64,000 nucleotides of DNA from Suillus spraguei. Taxonomy: Eukaryota > Basidiomycota > Agaricomycetes > Boletales > Suillaceae. Where the stretch lies: positions 186,001 through 250,000 of the forward strand of contig JABCPU010000006.1 in assembly GCA_016800925.1 (NCBI GenBank), written 5' to 3'. Each line of letters begins with the position of its first letter. Within the stretch, counting starts at the first letter, position 1. Of the stretch, positions 47,296 through 59,875 are shown in pieces. Made by a program: the position numbers and the translations under genes. The notes under the pieces were generated by a model. The model did not search any database. It saw nothing but the letters and a program-made list of their open reading frames with translations, and had not been told where the DNA came from.

Positions 47296-47631
47296 CTAGT
47301 CTAGTGGGAATGTTACCCAGGATTGTATCTCCGCTTTTTCGATCTCTTTGAGACGTGCTTCTATGTTCTGGGCCTGTCGCTCTAAGGTAGCACAGACCGA
47401 GCAAGTCCAATTAGGCTGGTTAGGGAGTGTATTCTGTTCTTCTGTATTCAGAGGATCTGTTAGGTATGCATTTCCAGGTTCCAAGAGAATGTTCTGGTCA
47501 ATTCCTGGAGTATGTTTGTCTAGTACATGTCCTACCCAGTTGGCAGTAATGTGGAGTAGGTTATTACGAGCTTGCCGTCGCCGAATCTTAAACTGTTGTG
47601 GGGAATCACTAGTTTCACTATTCGGGGTCTC
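47296..47631 (-). CDS. Accessory ORF a of the gypsy element (CxxC)
   Basis: ATG at 47631 (METPNSETSDSPQQFKIRR) overlaps the 3' end of the integrase frame by 14 bp in another phase. About 111 residues: basic RRRQARNNLLHITANWVG, middle region, then NWTCSVCATLERQAQNIEAR and LKEIEKAEIQSW. Third instance of the CxxC-plus-helix-with-IE pattern. It may be expressed by reinitiation or frameshifting from pol; that is inference. No family recognised. Confidence 0.45.
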   Translation of the reverse strand, partial: ETPNSETSDSPQQFKIRRRQARNNLLHITANWVGHVLDKHTPGIDQNILLEPGNAYLTDPLNTEEQNTLPNQPNWTCSVCATLERQAQNIEARLKEIEKAEIQSWVTFPLD

Positions 47632-50600
47632 CATAGGGATCTGATACAAGGTTTTCTTCTTCAGCTTCTTCAATTCCCTGGGAAAGTGCTTGAAATTGCT
47701 GGGAGTTTCTGGTTATATAGGGCAGGAGTCTGAAGGCCGCTATTCCGCGTCGGGATATTGTACCATCCATTTCACTCAATACATATGACCCTCCCTGAGT
47801 TCTCCGCTCCACTATATATGGGCCAAGATAGCGGGGCTTGGTCTTTCGATTTAGTTCTTTCTCTATTCGGGTATTTCGTACTAGAACTAAATCACCTGAA
47901 TGGTATACTTCTTGCCTTAATCGTTTAGCATATCTTTTCTCAAATTGTTCTTTGGATTTACACCGAGCCATTTTCAATGCTTCTGCTGCTTGCTCCAAAT
48001 CTTCAGGGCGTCTTTCCAGCTGGCGTATTCGTAGTGCTAACAGATCTGCTGAGGTCATTTCACTCATGAAACCATCTACCATGAATGTTGCTTCTGCCAA
48101 GTCAAATGGCAATACGGGATGTACTCCATGAATTAGGAAGAATGCTGAGAATCCTGTTACCCGACTAGTGGTAACTCGGTCTGCAAATAAGGTTTGAGGG
48201 ATCTTCTGAGGCCATTGCGTAAGATTATCACCACATGATTTGACTAGTGCTTCTCGCAATGTGAAATGTCCTCTTTCAACTACTCCATTAGCCTGGGAAT
48301 TATAGGGCGAGATTGTGACATGTGGGATGTTTACTTTGTCCATAAGTGCCGAAAATGCACCTTGTACTTCTGGCCCATTATCAGTGGTTACCTGCCCTAT
48401 GGCTCCATATCTGCAATATAGATCTTCCCAAAAAAACTTGCTGAGAGTCTTGGCAGTGGGTGCTCTTAAGGCTCGTCCTTCTACGTAGCGGGACAGGTCA
48501 TCTCTCGCTAACACAATATACTTGAATCCTTGAGCCGGGGGCATATGCATGATATCAATGTAGATTTTCACAAAGATTGTGGAGGGAGTGGAGATTGTGA
48601 TAGGAATATGCATTTTAGTGGTACTCCGGATTTGGCAGGGGTGACATGACTGTACATGATGTCGTACATCTGCAAACAAGTATGGCCAGAAAAATCGGAG
48701 CCGAACTGTTTCCCATGTGGCTGCCTCACCCCTGTGTCCAAGCTCTTCATGTGCCTGATTGAGAATTGTCGCACGCTTCTCCGGATCAAATATTACCAAA
48801 AGTGGTGGTCTATCCTGCATCTTTTTATACATTCTTCCGTTCTGCACAAAGAACTTGACAGCCTTCTTCAGAAATCTCTTCTTTGCTGAGATGGTTTCGA
48901 ATAAGGGTGTTTCTAGAGTGGTTAGGAACTTGAACATGTCCCTTAGATTCTTTTCCTGATGTCCTGTTCCAATGAATACTGCCTGAGAAGATACCTTCCT
49001 TCCTGGTGCCAAGACCATGGTATTAAGACAAGCCTGGGATGTACTACCATATAAGGCTAATTCATCTAACCATGTATCATCTTGAGGATCAATACTTTCT
49101 CCTTCTCCTAAACCTCTTCTGGACAATGCGTCAGGTCCCTTGAATTTAGTGGCAGGTACGTGAATGAGTGTGAAATCGAAGAGCAGGATTCCTTGGATCC
49201 ACCGGTTAATAGCTGCATTTGGCTGAAGATCAGGCTCATTTAACATCCCTTTGATATATTTGGCATCTACTTCCACATGGAGAACTTTCACACCAATGAT
49301 GTAAAGGCGGAAATGACGGAGTGCTCGGTAAAGTCCATACAGTTCTAACTTCGGTTGCGAATATCGGGATTCCACCTCATTGAAGGGTAATGACCCATAT
49401 CTTGCAGGTCGCTTACGTCCTTGTTCATCCTCTTGAGATAAGATAATCCCAGCTGCCATATAGCTTGAGTCCACTGATAAGGTAACTGGGCGATCTGAGG
49501 TATAGTCAATTGATCTGAGAGCTGGTGCTGAAGCAACTAGCTTTTTTAATGTTTCAAAAGCTTCTTTCCTTCTTTCATCCCAGACAAATTCAATGTCCTT
49601 CCTCCACAACTCACTCAGGGGTCTGGCTAGTGTGGAGTATCCTGGAATCCATATGCGAACAGTGCCACATAATCCTAGAAATGCTCTAGCTTCCTTTGGG
49701 TTTTTAGATCAGGCCAATTAAGGATCTTGTCTACCTTTGTTTTATCAGGGATCCTCCCTTCAGGGGTACATGTTTGTCCAACAATCAGTACTTGAGGAAG
49801 GCATAGCTGAATTTTGAGGGCTGAGAATGTGGCACCGGCCTCCTTGATACGATGCATAATTCGTTGAACATCTAGAGCATGAAGCCAAATAAATTTGCGA
49901 ATGCCTGGATTCTCAGGCAGGACTTCAGGTTGACCATGCTCATCAGGAAATATGCTTGTAGGTCCTTTGATAGGGAGGTCATCTATGAAGATGTTGGCTT
50001 TTTCAGGAATTTCTTCTTTGAGCACAAAAGTCATACAGTTCTGAAATTCAGCAGGAGAGTTGGTGAATCCAGTGGGGAGTGAAGTGATACGAAGCAGTCC
50101 CAGGGGTGTCAAGAATGCAGTAAGATCTCTGCTTTGTGGGTGCAATTTCCTGGCATCAAATCCCCAAAATAAATCGAACACAGTGTAACACTGGGCTCCT
50201 GCAAATGGCTCCACAAAATCATCAAGAATAGGAGGTAGACCTGCATCACGAATAGTGACCTTGTTGAGTGGCTGAAGGTCATGAACTATCCTCAGCTTTC
50301 CATTCTTCTTGACTACACAGAACCATCGTGATCGGTATGCGGATTGACTTGGTTCATAAACTCCTGCCTCTATCTTTAATTTCAATACTTCTATGACCTT
50401 GCTTCGTATTCCTGGAGGAATTGGAATGTTCTTATATTCCCATGGGATATGTGGGATGGTAGGAATAATGTATGGGGAAAAGTATGATTCCTTCAGAGTA
50501 CCCCTATCTGTATCTTCAAAAGCTAATGCATCCTGGTGTAACCACATAATGTGTCGAAATAGTTTCTCCTCTTCTGGTCGTAAGAATCCTGTGGAATTGA

Positions 50601-51039
50601 TCTTGAGAGCTTCCAATCGTTCTGCAGTGAGTTTCTTGGTGGGAATCACTTCTGGAGGATTTGGAGATAGGGGTATAAGGGTGGCTAAGGGGTCAGTCGG
50701 GATTTGCCGAACTACTTGAGCTTCTTGGGGGAACACTCCAGGAACAGGCCGTACCTTCTTATCTACTCGTTTATACATGGTAAGTGAGCTAGCATCACCT
50801 GGGCGGTCCAGATCATTGTCCAAATCATCGTCAGGGATCCAAAATAGCCCATCACTCTCTTGGTCTTCTAGGGTCATTGTCCATATGGAGTCTCCAGGCT
50901 CGAAGTGTTCTGTGATACTCCCAATCCATATGGTTACCTCTTCCTCCTTATTTTGTCCTCCTGATTCACAATTTATAGGGGTATCACTGGCTCGCACATA
51001 TAATCCAGAACTCGTAGTCTCCTTTGCCATTTGCTGCAT
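47618..51039 (-). pseudogene. Gypsy pol: reverse transcriptase, RNase H, integrase (one frame break)
   Basis: ATG at 51039. RT: SRWFCVVKKNGKLRIVHDLQ, PLGLLRITSLPTGFTNSPAE, and the catalytic FIDD (about 49985). Near 49690 the frame changes at a run of C/A (equivalent to one lost base), in the connection to RNase H. The frame then continues through RPVTLSVDSSYMAAGIIL (RNase H), the integrase zinc finger HEELGH...CHPC, the catalytic core with YIDIMHM, TTDNGPEVQ and NSQANGVVERGH (D, D, E), and a C-terminal GPY-type module LGPYIVERRTQGGSYVL, ending at 47618. All catalytic residues are visible. The minus-strand frame opening at 49609 has no ATG of its own, so it is the continuation and not a separate gene. 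Confidence 0.9.
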
Positions 51040-51880
51040 TCTTGTGGAGTTCAGTTCCTCGGACCGGGTATAGGCTGTTGGGTTGGCAATGTATTATATA
51101 GGTCTACCCTGATTCTTTCTCACACAACTAGACTAGAATGAATGTCGTAATACTCCCGTAATAATCTTGGGTCTTGTGGACTACTACCGCTGATCTTAGT
51201 TTGGTTTCTGCTTAGGTATATGTATTTCACCAGTAAATTTATACTAGTTTATGTATACTACCCCTAAGGCTGGCAGGCAAGGTGGTTCGTGTTTTGCTTG
51301 ACAGGTTTGTGAACTATCTAAGCTTTCGAGCTTCTTTGGCTGAAGGATAGGCTTTGTTGAATTAGATGAACATGTGGCATAGGACAATTCATAGGGTCTA
51401 GTTGTTCAACCAATAGGTTCATAACTTATAGAGTTCTTAAGGCTTTTTAACACTCTTGTTTTGCTTAAGACTTATGTTTTGTTTCATGTGTTAGCTGCGC
51501 GAAGCTTTTGACTAAAAAAAAAGGGGGGTGTGTTCGCGTGATTCTTGATGCTAAATCGGTCGAGATTCTTAAGGGTCCAATTGTATACAGCCAAAAATAG
51601 ACTCATTGCACAAACTTTCGACGACAAGTAGTTATACATTTCGTACACATACGTAGTAGGTACCATAGGCACAGGAACAGACAGTAGACAGCATCAGACA
51701 TATGTCAGTAAGTACAAGCAGACAGGCGGATACAAACAGTCACATGGACAAGCAGGCGACAGGAACAAGCAGACCCGCTATAGTAGAATGTAACAAAAAA
51801 AAGCATAAGCACACGACAATACAAATATACTAGTACATAAACACTACTGCTGTCCAAAGACTCGAGATGCTCTCCAGTAT
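51040..51880 (-). other. Gap between gag-pro and pol
   Basis: No long frame on the coding strand. Contains a run of nine A then six G (as written on +, about 51514-51529). Pol probably needs its own initiation, splicing or a bypass; nothing decisive is visible. Confidence 0.5.
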
Positions 51881-54800
51881 CTATTCTAAGAAGTAAGGGC
51901 CGTTGCGTTCAAAACGAGGAGAGGAACGCTCGTACTTGGACTCTGTTACTGACAAGACATGGTTCATGCTTGTGGAAGCTTCCACGCCCGTCCCGTGAAG
52001 ATCGTCGAGTAAGTAGTGCTGGAGTAAGGTGTGAACGACGTCCTCGTCAGGGAGGAAGCTTTGGAGTAAGTCGTCAATAGAGTCTGCGAGAGTGAAATGC
52101 CCAAAGAACCTAAAAAATCCTGCAGCTGTGCGCAAAAACGCGACCTCCTCGAGAGTGAAGAGTGGGTTAGCAGAGGGGCATAGCTGCATGAAGAAAGTAG
52201 CGCGAGTGACGGTTGCTGGGATGCAGCGCACACCATCCACAATGATGAGGATCATCTGATCCTGCATGCTCTCCTGGGACTGTACTGGAGTAAGGGTGCC
52301 ATGGGTGAGCTGAAGGATGGTGCGTGCGGCGGAGCGCATAGTCTTGAGTTCCTCGATGCGACGGTAGAGGCGGCTCCTGCCTCGTGGGACGTGTGCCTCG
52401 TAAGTCGAGGTGTCGTAGTGATAGATGCAGCTAGGGCGGGTAGTGTAAAACGCCGCGTGCTCAAGCCCGAGCTCGCGGACGGCATGAGACGCCATGATAC
52501 CGGTTAGGAATTTGCAGAGGGAGGTAAGACGCTGGGAGGAGATAGGGTCGTAGTGGCCGTGGAAGGGGAGACGCTGGTAGGTCTGGTCGCTGTAAGAGAG
52601 GCCGAATGGGACAGGCGCGAGTCGGTCGAAGATGTCGTTGTCTGGGTCGGGCTCCTCAAGCGCCTCAGCATCTTGAGTAAAGGTAAGGGAAGAGACGAGC
52701 TGGGGAATATATTTACGCGACCACGGGTCAGAGATATCCTCTGCAAGCTTCTTGATGTGCGTGAGGGTGGCACGAGGAGCAAGCTTGGTGGATACGGGCT
52801 GCGCAGAGGGCAGGAAGACGGCGTCCTCCTCTTCGTCGGCACAGGACGAGGAAGAGTTACTGCAGTCAAGGAACAAGTCGTCGTCTGAGAGTTCCTCCTC
52901 TGGGACCGTTGAGCTCGACTTCGTGTGCCCAAACGCAGCGGCACTTTTATTGAGGGCAACGAGCCATGTCTTGACAACAAGGGCTTGGTGGAAGAGCGTG
53001 GCTTCAGAGGCGACCTTCGCCTCTGAAGCCTTGGGCGTCTGGGTCAGGGTGTTAGAGGGAAGAGATGGAGAGGGCCTGGTGATGCATACCCTGGGCGGCG
53101 TAGGTAGAGACACTGTAGTAGATACCTCCTTCCTCTTCATACTCTCTTCTACACCCATACTCTCTTTTACTTCTCTCTCCAGGGACCGGCGGGATGCTGT
53201 CTCGTCCTTGAAGTCCTTAAGGTTGTCGGGGGTAAGAGGCAATATCTTGGGCGCAAGGGCACTTGATGGATCTGCGGCCGGAAATGAAGCGCCGTTCCCG
53301 AGGGTGTTTGCTCCCGGGAACTCTAAGATGTCGGCAGGCGCCATGTGGGCGAGGTCGTTGAAGTCGATAGTGGGAAGGAGGGTAGAGCCAAGGCCCATAG
53401 AGCGCTTGACTGCTGCGTCGTAGGCTTTGAAGAACGGGCCAGGCGTGAGTCGCTTGGCGAAGGCAAGGGGAGTAGGTGATCGAATTTGTCTTGCGTCGAT
53501 CGGAAGCTCGAAGGCAGGTATAAGTACGTTGCCGCTTTGAGATATTACATCTTGAGCGGCGAAATTTGCATGTACTACTATATTTGGAACGTAATCTACG
53601 ATGTGCCTGGCTTCGTTCCTAATTTTAGAAAACTGCGAGGCGTTCAATGCTAAGTAATCAGCCTCGTGATTTCCATTAATGGAATGTGTAAACTGCACGT
53701 TGGCCGTGTGCCGAAAGGAGTGATGCCCGGGGTGGACCATCGGTTGCTTAGCGTTAGATCCGGCGTACTCGATCATAGCCGGATTGGGCTGGAAGAGTGT
53801 AATAGAACGGATGGGAGACATGATGGGCCGAGTTCTGGTAGGTCCCTTGAATATTGTAGTTTCTTTTATAGCTCTTGTAACTACACTTTCCTTTAACGTT
53901 TTTATTAACTGTAAGGCCTCTATTGCTTCAATGCTACCTATAGTTCTGCGTGATATGTCTACCAATTTCCTCTGTGGGTTGTACTTGCGCAGCTGAGATT
54001 CTCCGTCAGTATCTGATGCTTCTATTACCCCCGTAATGAGGTAAGTACTATTTTTAGAATTCATTTGGTGTGCTGCGCTGTTGCCGGCGATACCCGCACA
54101 TGTAATACTCCAGCCTTTCGCACCGTTGTCCCGCTTCTTTCCGTATTTGGAAGGAACCACTAACACTTCGGATATATCGTCGTTAGTAGGACTATTTCCG
54201 AATTCGAGCCATGTGCCTGTAGGGCGCTCGTGTATAGATACTGTATTGTGAGTTTGCCAAGGCCTTCCCAATAAAATATCAAATGGGACCGAGTCCCCTA
54301 CATATATGTCGGCTACTGTAAGTACTGAGCCTATTTTTACGGGTACCTGAGAAACCAGACCCTTAAGATGTCCTGTACCGCCATTTGCATCATGTAGTAC
54401 TAAAGTTTTACTCCTATTGATCGGGAGCTTAATGAATTTCTCATACATGTGCTCTGATACTATATTTAGCTGACTGCCGGTATCAATTACCGCTTTAAGA
54501 CTGTTCCCGTGGATTTTGATTGGTAATTCTATTAACGCACCTTTTGATGGTGATTCGGAACTTCCCATCACGTTAAATCCTTCCGCTGTATTCTCACTCC
54601 CTTCGTTCGGGTCAAATACTAGGTGAGTTTCCTTTCTTGTCATTGTTTTGGGTCTGATCGACTCGGCCAACAGCCCCGACAACTCCTTAGATACGCCCAA
54701 GATCTCTCCCGCAGTAAGTTCTACAGGTACGTTTAGTATTCGGCTTAGTACTAATTTAGCATTGATTCCATCAGCTAATTCTGATCTTCGGATACCCGAT

Positions 54801-56995
54801 CGAGTATCGATCGTTTGATCCGCCTGCTTCTGAGGCATTTCCCTCCCCTTCGGTATGTCCTTTTGATTCTTCTTGTCCTGCCTTCGTCCCTGCTCCCTGA
54901 CCTTTACTTTTTCCATAGGTTCGTCTTCCATGACGACGTCGTCGTCCTGTCCATCATACCGCGCCTGCTCATCAGCAGGTTGTATGGTTGACGCATTGTC
55001 TCGCGCCTTTCCCTTTTTCGGTTCGTCCCTTCTTTCTTTTCCTTCTCGCGTCTTACCTTCTTGTTCTGGAGCTCTCATTGCTCCTAGAGGTATGTTCCAT
55101 TGTTCTTCCCTGGGGTTTCCCTGGGGTATACTTACTGATTCAGACTTTTTCTTAGGTTCTACTACTTTAACTTCTCGTGCCTCGGGCACTGGTGCTTTCG
55201 ACTGCGCCGGCTTCTCGACCGTCAGACCCTCTGCTGGTTTTGCAGGGTGCTGTCTGCCCACAGGTCCGTACATCCTATCTCCTCTTAATTCGTAACGCTG
55301 ACGCTGTTCTTTCTTTAGTTCTTCTCTCACGTCTCGCCCTTTCGAAGGGTAGACTCCATCAAACACTTCGTTTCTCCTTCGCGTTCCTTCCTTCGGAGTC
55401 CTATAGACTGGGTAAGTCTTTACTTCTTCTTCACTTTCTTCATTACTCATGTATCCTAATGCCCAACAGTTTTCACGCTCTTCCTCCTCTTCACTCGCAT
55501 TCTCTACCTCCGCCCATGTAATAAAGTGAGTGGATGCTGATTCCTTCCAGTTTTCGTATGCTGTCGCTAATGATTCTGTCCCCCATCGCCTTAGGGGTGC
55601 TCCGTTTGGCAACATGATCCTTCCATTATCCGACTTCCTCAAGGCTCCTTCTGTAAGTAGTTTCCCTATCACTGGACATCCTACTAACCCATGCCCTATC
55701 TCTCCACAGCCAAAGCATGCAGATGAGTTAGTGGGGTAGTTAGTAGAGTAGCTAGTATTAGGATTAGTATTTCGGTTGTTAGCACTTTGGTACCTATTAT
55801 TAGCACTACTCCCAATGTTATTCACTCCGAAACCATTGTTCCTTGGTGTGAATCTGGCACTAGGAAATCTAGAATCTCGTATTCCCATTTCTTGTTCTCT
55901 CTTCTTTCTTTCTAATGGGCTTTCAATAATATCCTTTACTGCTGGATCAAGAGTGATTGCTTTGTAGTACAGGGTGCTATAATTAGCATCACCTATCCTC
56001 ATCCTTCCAAGTTGCTGAATTAGATTCTCAACTTCCTCATGGGAAGTTGACTTGGCACGTTGCCTTTGCACTGCTTTGCGAGTTTTGACAATAGGAGTTT
56101 CATCTTCCTCAGAGCTGGAATCTTCAAAGCGAGTCTTACGGACGATGGGCTTGCTCACAGATGAGTGCTTTTTGTGCTTTGCTCTCTTTGAAGATTTCGC
56201 TTTCTTCCAGTGCTCCTCCTCTGAGTCTGTACTTGATTCTGATTCTGAGTCAGTGTCACTATTTGAATTTTCACTATCTGAATCTTCAGTATCTGAGTAT
56301 ACCAAATCAGTATCGAAGCGATCTCGTTGCAAAATTTTCTCTGCAGCCTGTGACACTTCTTCAAAAGGGAAAGGAGTGGTCATATCCCTCAAGGGTGTAG
56401 GTGCCATTAATCGTGTTTCAATTTTGGCACGTAATGCCTTGGGAATCCCTTTCCAAAAATAGGTGGCATGGTCATTGCTCGAAATCTTATTTTTAGCAAG
56501 CAGCCACCCTCCTATGGCAACAAATTCTCGTGTATACTTCTTCCACTCTGACAATGTTCGTATAGAGGCAGTGCGGTGTTTGTTGACAAAGCTAACCAGG
56601 CTGCGAACTTTGTACCTCTTGGCATCTTTGTCTGCATCAAAGAAGCTGAGAAAGTCTGCCTTCAATCCAGCCCAATCATTGTTTCTATAGTGTGGCAATA
56701 TTTCTATGAGTCGAGTGATACGTGATGAACAATACAGGGTAACATTCTCGCATTTTTCCCGATCGGTGGCTATCTGGTACTGGGTACATAATGTCTCATA
56801 GTGACGAAGAAATCTCTTGACTTGGTTATACTTACCCTTGAACTTCTCAGGGGCATGCTTCCCTCCTGGCAAAGGTAAGATAAGAGGTATTTGGTAAGGT
56901 TGCACTACTTGCACAGGAGCAACTGGAGGATTTGCAGGAGCGGCTTGTTGAATTTGAGCAGCTACGGCTGCACCTGGGTTTGCTGTTGGATTCAT
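51881..56995 (-). CDS. Gypsy gag-protease polyprotein (1704 residues)
   Basis: ATG at 56995, 123 bp inside the 5' LTR. Order: Ala/Pro/Gln leader; gag domain with [20 protein letters not shown] and [20 protein letters not shown] (about 45-210); Ser/Asp/Glu-rich linker; CCHC knuckle [14 protein letters not shown] (about 426-439); long charged Lys/Glu region (550-740); retropepsin-like protease with [13 protein letters not shown] (catalytic DTG about residue 838) and FDILLGRPW; then roughly 770 further residues without a family I recognise, including Ser/Asp-rich and Pro-rich stretches. Gag coats the RNA and the protease cuts the polyprotein. Twice the usual length; uninterrupted, consistent with a young copy. 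Confidence 0.9.
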   Translation of the reverse strand: MNPTANPGAAVAAQIQQAAPANPPVAPVQVVQPYQIPLILPLPGGKHAPEKFKGKYNQVKRFLRHYETLCTQYQIATDREKCENVTLYCSSRITRLIEILPHYRNNDWAGLKADFLSFFDADKDAKRYKVRSLVSFVNKHRTASIRTLSEWKKYTREFVAIGGWLLAKNKISSNDHATYFWKGIPKALRAKIETRLMAPTPLRDMTTPFPFEEVSQAAEKILQRDRFDTDLVYSDTEDSDSENSNSDTDSESESSTDSEEEHWKKAKSSKRAKHKKHSSVSKPIVRKTRFEDSSSEEDETPIVKTRKAVQRQRAKSTSHEEVENLIQQLGRMRIGDANYSTLYYKAITLDPAVKDIIESPLERKKREQEMGIRDSRFPSARFTPRNNGFGVNNIGSSANNRYQSANNRNTNPNTSYSTNYPTNSSACFGCGEIGHGLVGCPVIGKLLTEGALRKSDNGRIMLPNGAPLRRWGTESLATAYENWKESASTHFITWAEVENASEEEEERENCWALGYMSNEESEEEVKTYPVYRTPKEGTRRRNEVFDGVYPSKGRDVREELKKEQRQRYELRGDRMYGPVGRQHPAKPAEGLTVEKPAQSKAPVPEAREVKVVEPKKKSESVSIPQGNPREEQWNIPLGAMRAPEQEGKTREGKERRDEPKKGKARDNASTIQPADEQARYDGQDDDVVMEDEPMEKVKVREQGRRQDKKNQKDIPKGREMPQKQADQTIDTRSGIRRSELADGINAKLVLSRILNVPVELTAGEILGVSKELSGLLAESIRPKTMTRKETHLVFDPNEGSENTAEGFNVMGSSESPSKGALIELPIKIHGNSLKAVIDTGSQLNIVSEHMYEKFIKLPINRSKTLVLHDANGGTGHLKGLVSQVPVKIGSVLTVADIYVGDSVPFDILLGRPWQTHNTVSIHERPTGTWLEFGNSPTNDDISEVLVVPSKYGKKRDNGAKGWSITCAGIAGNSAAHQMNSKNSTYLITGVIEASDTDGESQLRKYNPQRKLVDISRRTIGSIEAIEALQLIKTLKESVVTRAIKETTIFKGPTRTRPIMSPIRSITLFQPNPAMIEYAGSNAKQPMVHPGHHSFRHTANVQFTHSINGNHEADYLALNASQFSKIRNEARHIVDYVPNIVVHANFAAQDVISQSGNVLIPAFELPIDARQIRSPTPLAFAKRLTPGPFFKAYDAAVKRSMGLGSTLLPTIDFNDLAHMAPADILEFPGANTLGNGASFPAADPSSALAPKILPLTPDNLKDFKDETASRRSLEREVKESMGVEESMKRKEVSTTVSLPTPPRVCITRPSPSLPSNTLTQTPKASEAKVASEATLFHQALVVKTWLVALNKSAAAFGHTKSSSTVPEEELSDDDLFLDCSNSSSSCADEEEDAVFLPSAQPVSTKLAPRATLTHIKKLAEDISDPWSRKYIPQLVSSLTFTQDAEALEEPDPDNDIFDRLAPVPFGLSYSDQTYQRLPFHGHYDPISSQRLTSLCKFLTGIMASHAVRELGLEHAAFYTTRPSCIYHYDTSTYEAHVPRGRSRLYRRIEELKTMRSAARTILQLTHGTLTPVQSQESMQDQMILIIVDGVRCIPATVTRATFFMQLCPSANPLFTLEEVAFLRTAAGFFRFFGHFTLADSIDDLLQSFLPDEDVVHTLLQHYLLDDLHGTGVEASTSMNHVLSVTESKYERSSPRFERNGPYFLE

Positions 56996-57097
56996 GATGA
57001 CAATAGATAGGGGCTATGATTTAGTGAAAGTGTGTGAGTCAACAACAATAAGACTGGTCTGAATGTACTTTGAGGAGCGTAAAAAAATAAACCACCC

Positions 57098-57114
57098 CCT
57101 CGCGGTGGGCTCCA
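57098..57114 (-). promoter_or_regulatory. Primer-binding site of the gypsy element
   Basis: On the minus strand, four bases after the LTR end, TGGAGCCCACCGCGAGG begins with the TGG that pairs with the tRNA CCA end. The tRNA identity was not determined. Confidence 0.65.
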
Positions 57115-57118
57115 ATAA

Positions 57119-58722
57119 TGTCTTCTTAGATAGATGATCTATAGATAAAGACCTATAAAACCAAATATCTCCACGGTCAGTGATTCAGACAAATACCAAT
57201 GACTGATAACGTGGTTGTACGTGGGTGGCTGTTTATGTTCCCCAGGCTACGGTCAGCAAATGAGTCACTTCTGTGAGATCAGCAAACTCTTGGACAATGA
57301 CAAAGATTCTCGAAACAACTAAACTTCAAAGAAAAACACAGAAGTCAAACAAACTAAGAAACAAAAGTAACTGGCCGAATTACTCTCTCCAATGGAATGC
57401 AGGTGTTTTGCAACAATTGTGCTACTGCAATTTGTGGGAAGTTACAACAATCACCTTCTCAGACAAGCAGGTAGAATCCCTGGTCAAGACTAGTCACTAC
57501 TTCAGAGATCTTCTAGCTTACTATTGAACCTGCTGCCAAGGAACTCACTATGAGTATTAAGCAGATAACAGGAATGGACGTCCTTGGATTTCAATACCAA
57601 GTCCCCTTTCAATAACTAGAGTCTATCAGTCAGTGAAGACCTTAACTCAGTATCGCTACTCAGATGTGCGAGATCAAGTGTCACTGTCAACCTCTAAAGT
57701 CTCTCCCACTAAGCTACTCTGGCCTTAGATGGACTAAAGAGACAACACAAATATTAGAAACACAAGGACACTTAGCACCAACAAACTTTGAAAAAGAGAG
57801 AGAGACCAGTGATCAAAGAAAAAGAAGAAAAGAGAAAGATTCAAAAGAAACAGAAGCAAGGAAACAGACAACAGAGAAAGAAGAACAGAGAGGAAGATGA
57901 TGAAAGAAACTAGAATGAATTTGTCAAAGAAAAAAAATTTGTTGTCTTGCTGGTTGTCAGACACAGTGAGCTCAGGGTCTTGCTAGTTGTTGAGCACAGT
58001 GAGCTCAAGGTAGTGCTATCTCACAGAGTAGACTTCCAATCTTACTGTTGTTGACAATGTTCTTGACAGTGTGCTGATAGTGCTGGTCACACTTCACTCT
58101 CAGTTATATTTCTGAGGGGGAGAAAATCTCTCTTTTTTATTGACAAAAAGGTGGGTCTTATATAGACAAAATGAATGGCTATGCTACTGTTTTCCCACAT
58201 TTTTGTAGGGGTGCTGACCTACCCTATTTATTGAATATTGTCATAGTTGATTTGTAATATGCTCAAGGGTGTGAGAAGAAGTCATGTGGGATATCAATGG
58301 CTATGCATAAATTTGAGATCAGGTGACTATTAGTGGCTATCCTAGGAGGAATATCAATTATGTAATATTTGAAGCATAAATCTGCACTTTTTTGTAGATG
58401 TATAGAAATGACGCGAGTGAATCATAATGTGTTTCATGAGTTTCTCTGCAGGGTAACTCTATGTAATTATGTTGCTGGGGTCACCTGACATCTGTGGGAA
58501 TATTATGAAGTAGTTTCTGTAGCCAAACATACATAAACACACCCATGAAAAAATGAATTAGAAATAATAAGCAAACTTTTTACGAGCAAAAAGAAACTTT
58601 CGATTCTGTGTCATGGATTGATTTCTGAATAGAGGAACACTAAGCTATTATAGTCCTGGTACTATTTTTCAGCTGCAGTAGTGCTTAGTCAGCCATGCAC
58701 CAGACCAGTTTGGTGCGTGTCA
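57119..58722 (-). repeat. 5' LTR of the gypsy element
   Basis: 1604 bp, same length and sequence as 43835-45438 wherever compared. Promoter for the minus-strand genomic RNA. Confidence 0.95.
58157..58164 (-). promoter_or_regulatory. Candidate TATA box in the 5' LTR
   Basis: Minus strand TATATAAG in CTATATAAGACCC. Position (about 560 bp inside the LTR from its U3 end) and orientation fit transcription toward gag. Also present in the other LTRs of the family. Confidence 0.45.
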
Positions 58723-58957
58723 ACGGTCTGCTGGGAAGTTCTACAATGTCCAGAAGAGGACAAGGTGAAAGTACAAGGAACGTGTTCCGAGTACAATCAA
58801 GGGTTCGGCCTCAAAGACAAGTCTAAGAGGTTCTACGAGAATAGAGACTAAGACTAAGGAGTGCTTAGACTTAGAGACAATTCAAGACGACTTAGGTTGG
58901 AGACCTAAGCGAAGGATGTTCCAGGTAAAACCCAGTAAGATTAAAGTAAAGAATCTA
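58723..58957. other. Right flank of the gypsy element
   Basis: Starts with the ACGG target duplication. A/G-rich, no gene seen. Confidence 0.4.
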
Positions 58958-59386
58958 CTACAAGTACAATGTGCTTAAATAGACCAATATGTGTGCACGA
59001 ACCAAGAAAGATGTGAGAATGTAAGTGCGTATCCAAATAAGGAAGGCAGCTATAGTACAGATGCGTTGAGCATATGAGTCGGAGTCACGTGACATGATAT
59101 ACAAGTAAGAAGACAAAGGGAAACTGAATAGCGGCACGTACAACTGTAACAGTCGGCAAAGGTACAAACGATGTGGGTGCCGAGTGTCAATGCACTCTTG
59201 TCGTGATACCTCACTCCCAGCAATGATAGCGGCAGCGAGCACCCTAAGTCTCTCATCGTCATCGAAATGTTCAGCCTCATCTTTGTCGAGAAGCAGCTGC
59301 TGGACTGCAAAGTTATCGTCCATCAAGGACCAGACTAAATTTGATTGAATGAGCGTAGGGGGGATTATTTCAGTATACATTAACAT
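58958..59386 (-). pseudogene. Harbinger-like transposase N-terminus, fragment
   Basis: ATG at 59386. MDDNFAVQQLLLDKDEAEHF then DDERLRVLAAAIIAGSEVSR and HPHRLYLCR resemble the acidic, Ala-rich N-terminus followed by an R.LYL motif in fungal Harbinger/PIF-type DDE transposases, from memory. After about residue 80 the sequence turns hydrophobic and unrelated, so only the first exon or fragment survives. No DDE core nearby. Could instead be an unrelated hypothetical protein. Confidence 0.4.
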
Positions 59387-59875
59387 ATCAGCGGTATTGG
59401 TAATATTTTTGAGACTCCGGTATATTCTATTCTGGATTATTTTGCCTACGGAAAGTCATCCAGTGTTGGAATATTTAGTGACGAGCTTAACTCGGAAGGA
59501 GCCGAAACGGTGGCTTAAACCTTAAATCGTCGGTGGATAAATACAGTAGCTAGTTTTTGTGTACGCTACGCGTTTGTTAGCGGGTTCCCTGTACAATCGA
59601 GTTAGATCGTACTTCGACGACGTGTCTGAGACTTGCGGATAACTCAATAGCTAGCTTACTTTGTAAGTACTGTGACTAGCTAGCAAAAGCTCTTCGCAAC
59701 GGTTCCTCGGATTTAGAAATTTTGAAACTGCTAGCTGCCGTAAGTGCTGTAAGTGATTTATCTCACGGCCAAGTGATTGCGCTATAATGGCATTGGATGA
59801 TTAGCTAGGTATATCACAGAATACAACCTGCCAAATGGTCCTACCAGTTGCACCCACCGTCAGTAGTGTAGTTTC

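Larger units (their letters stand above)
43835..58722 (-). mobile_element. Ty3/gypsy LTR retrotransposon, 14.9 kb, near-intact
   Basis: Two 1604-bp LTRs (43835-45438, 57119-58722) match wherever compared. Flanked by ACGG at 43831-43834 and 58723-58726. On the minus strand, from the 5' LTR (right), it reads primer-binding site, gag-protease ORF, 840-bp gap, RT-RNase H-integrase ORF, and four small ORFs up to the 3' LTR (left). RT before integrase puts it in Ty3/gypsy (Metaviridae). No clear polypurine tract was found next to the 3' LTR. One frame break in pol is the only obvious lesion. Confidence 0.95.

Noticed and set aside
51511..51530. A9G6 run as a central polypurine tract
   Set aside because: It is purine-rich on the strand opposite to the coding strand of the element, so it has the wrong orientation for plus-strand priming.
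52752..53423. 223-codon + strand ORF and other long + strand frames in 52300-56700
   Set aside because: Antisense shadows of the gag-protease ORF.
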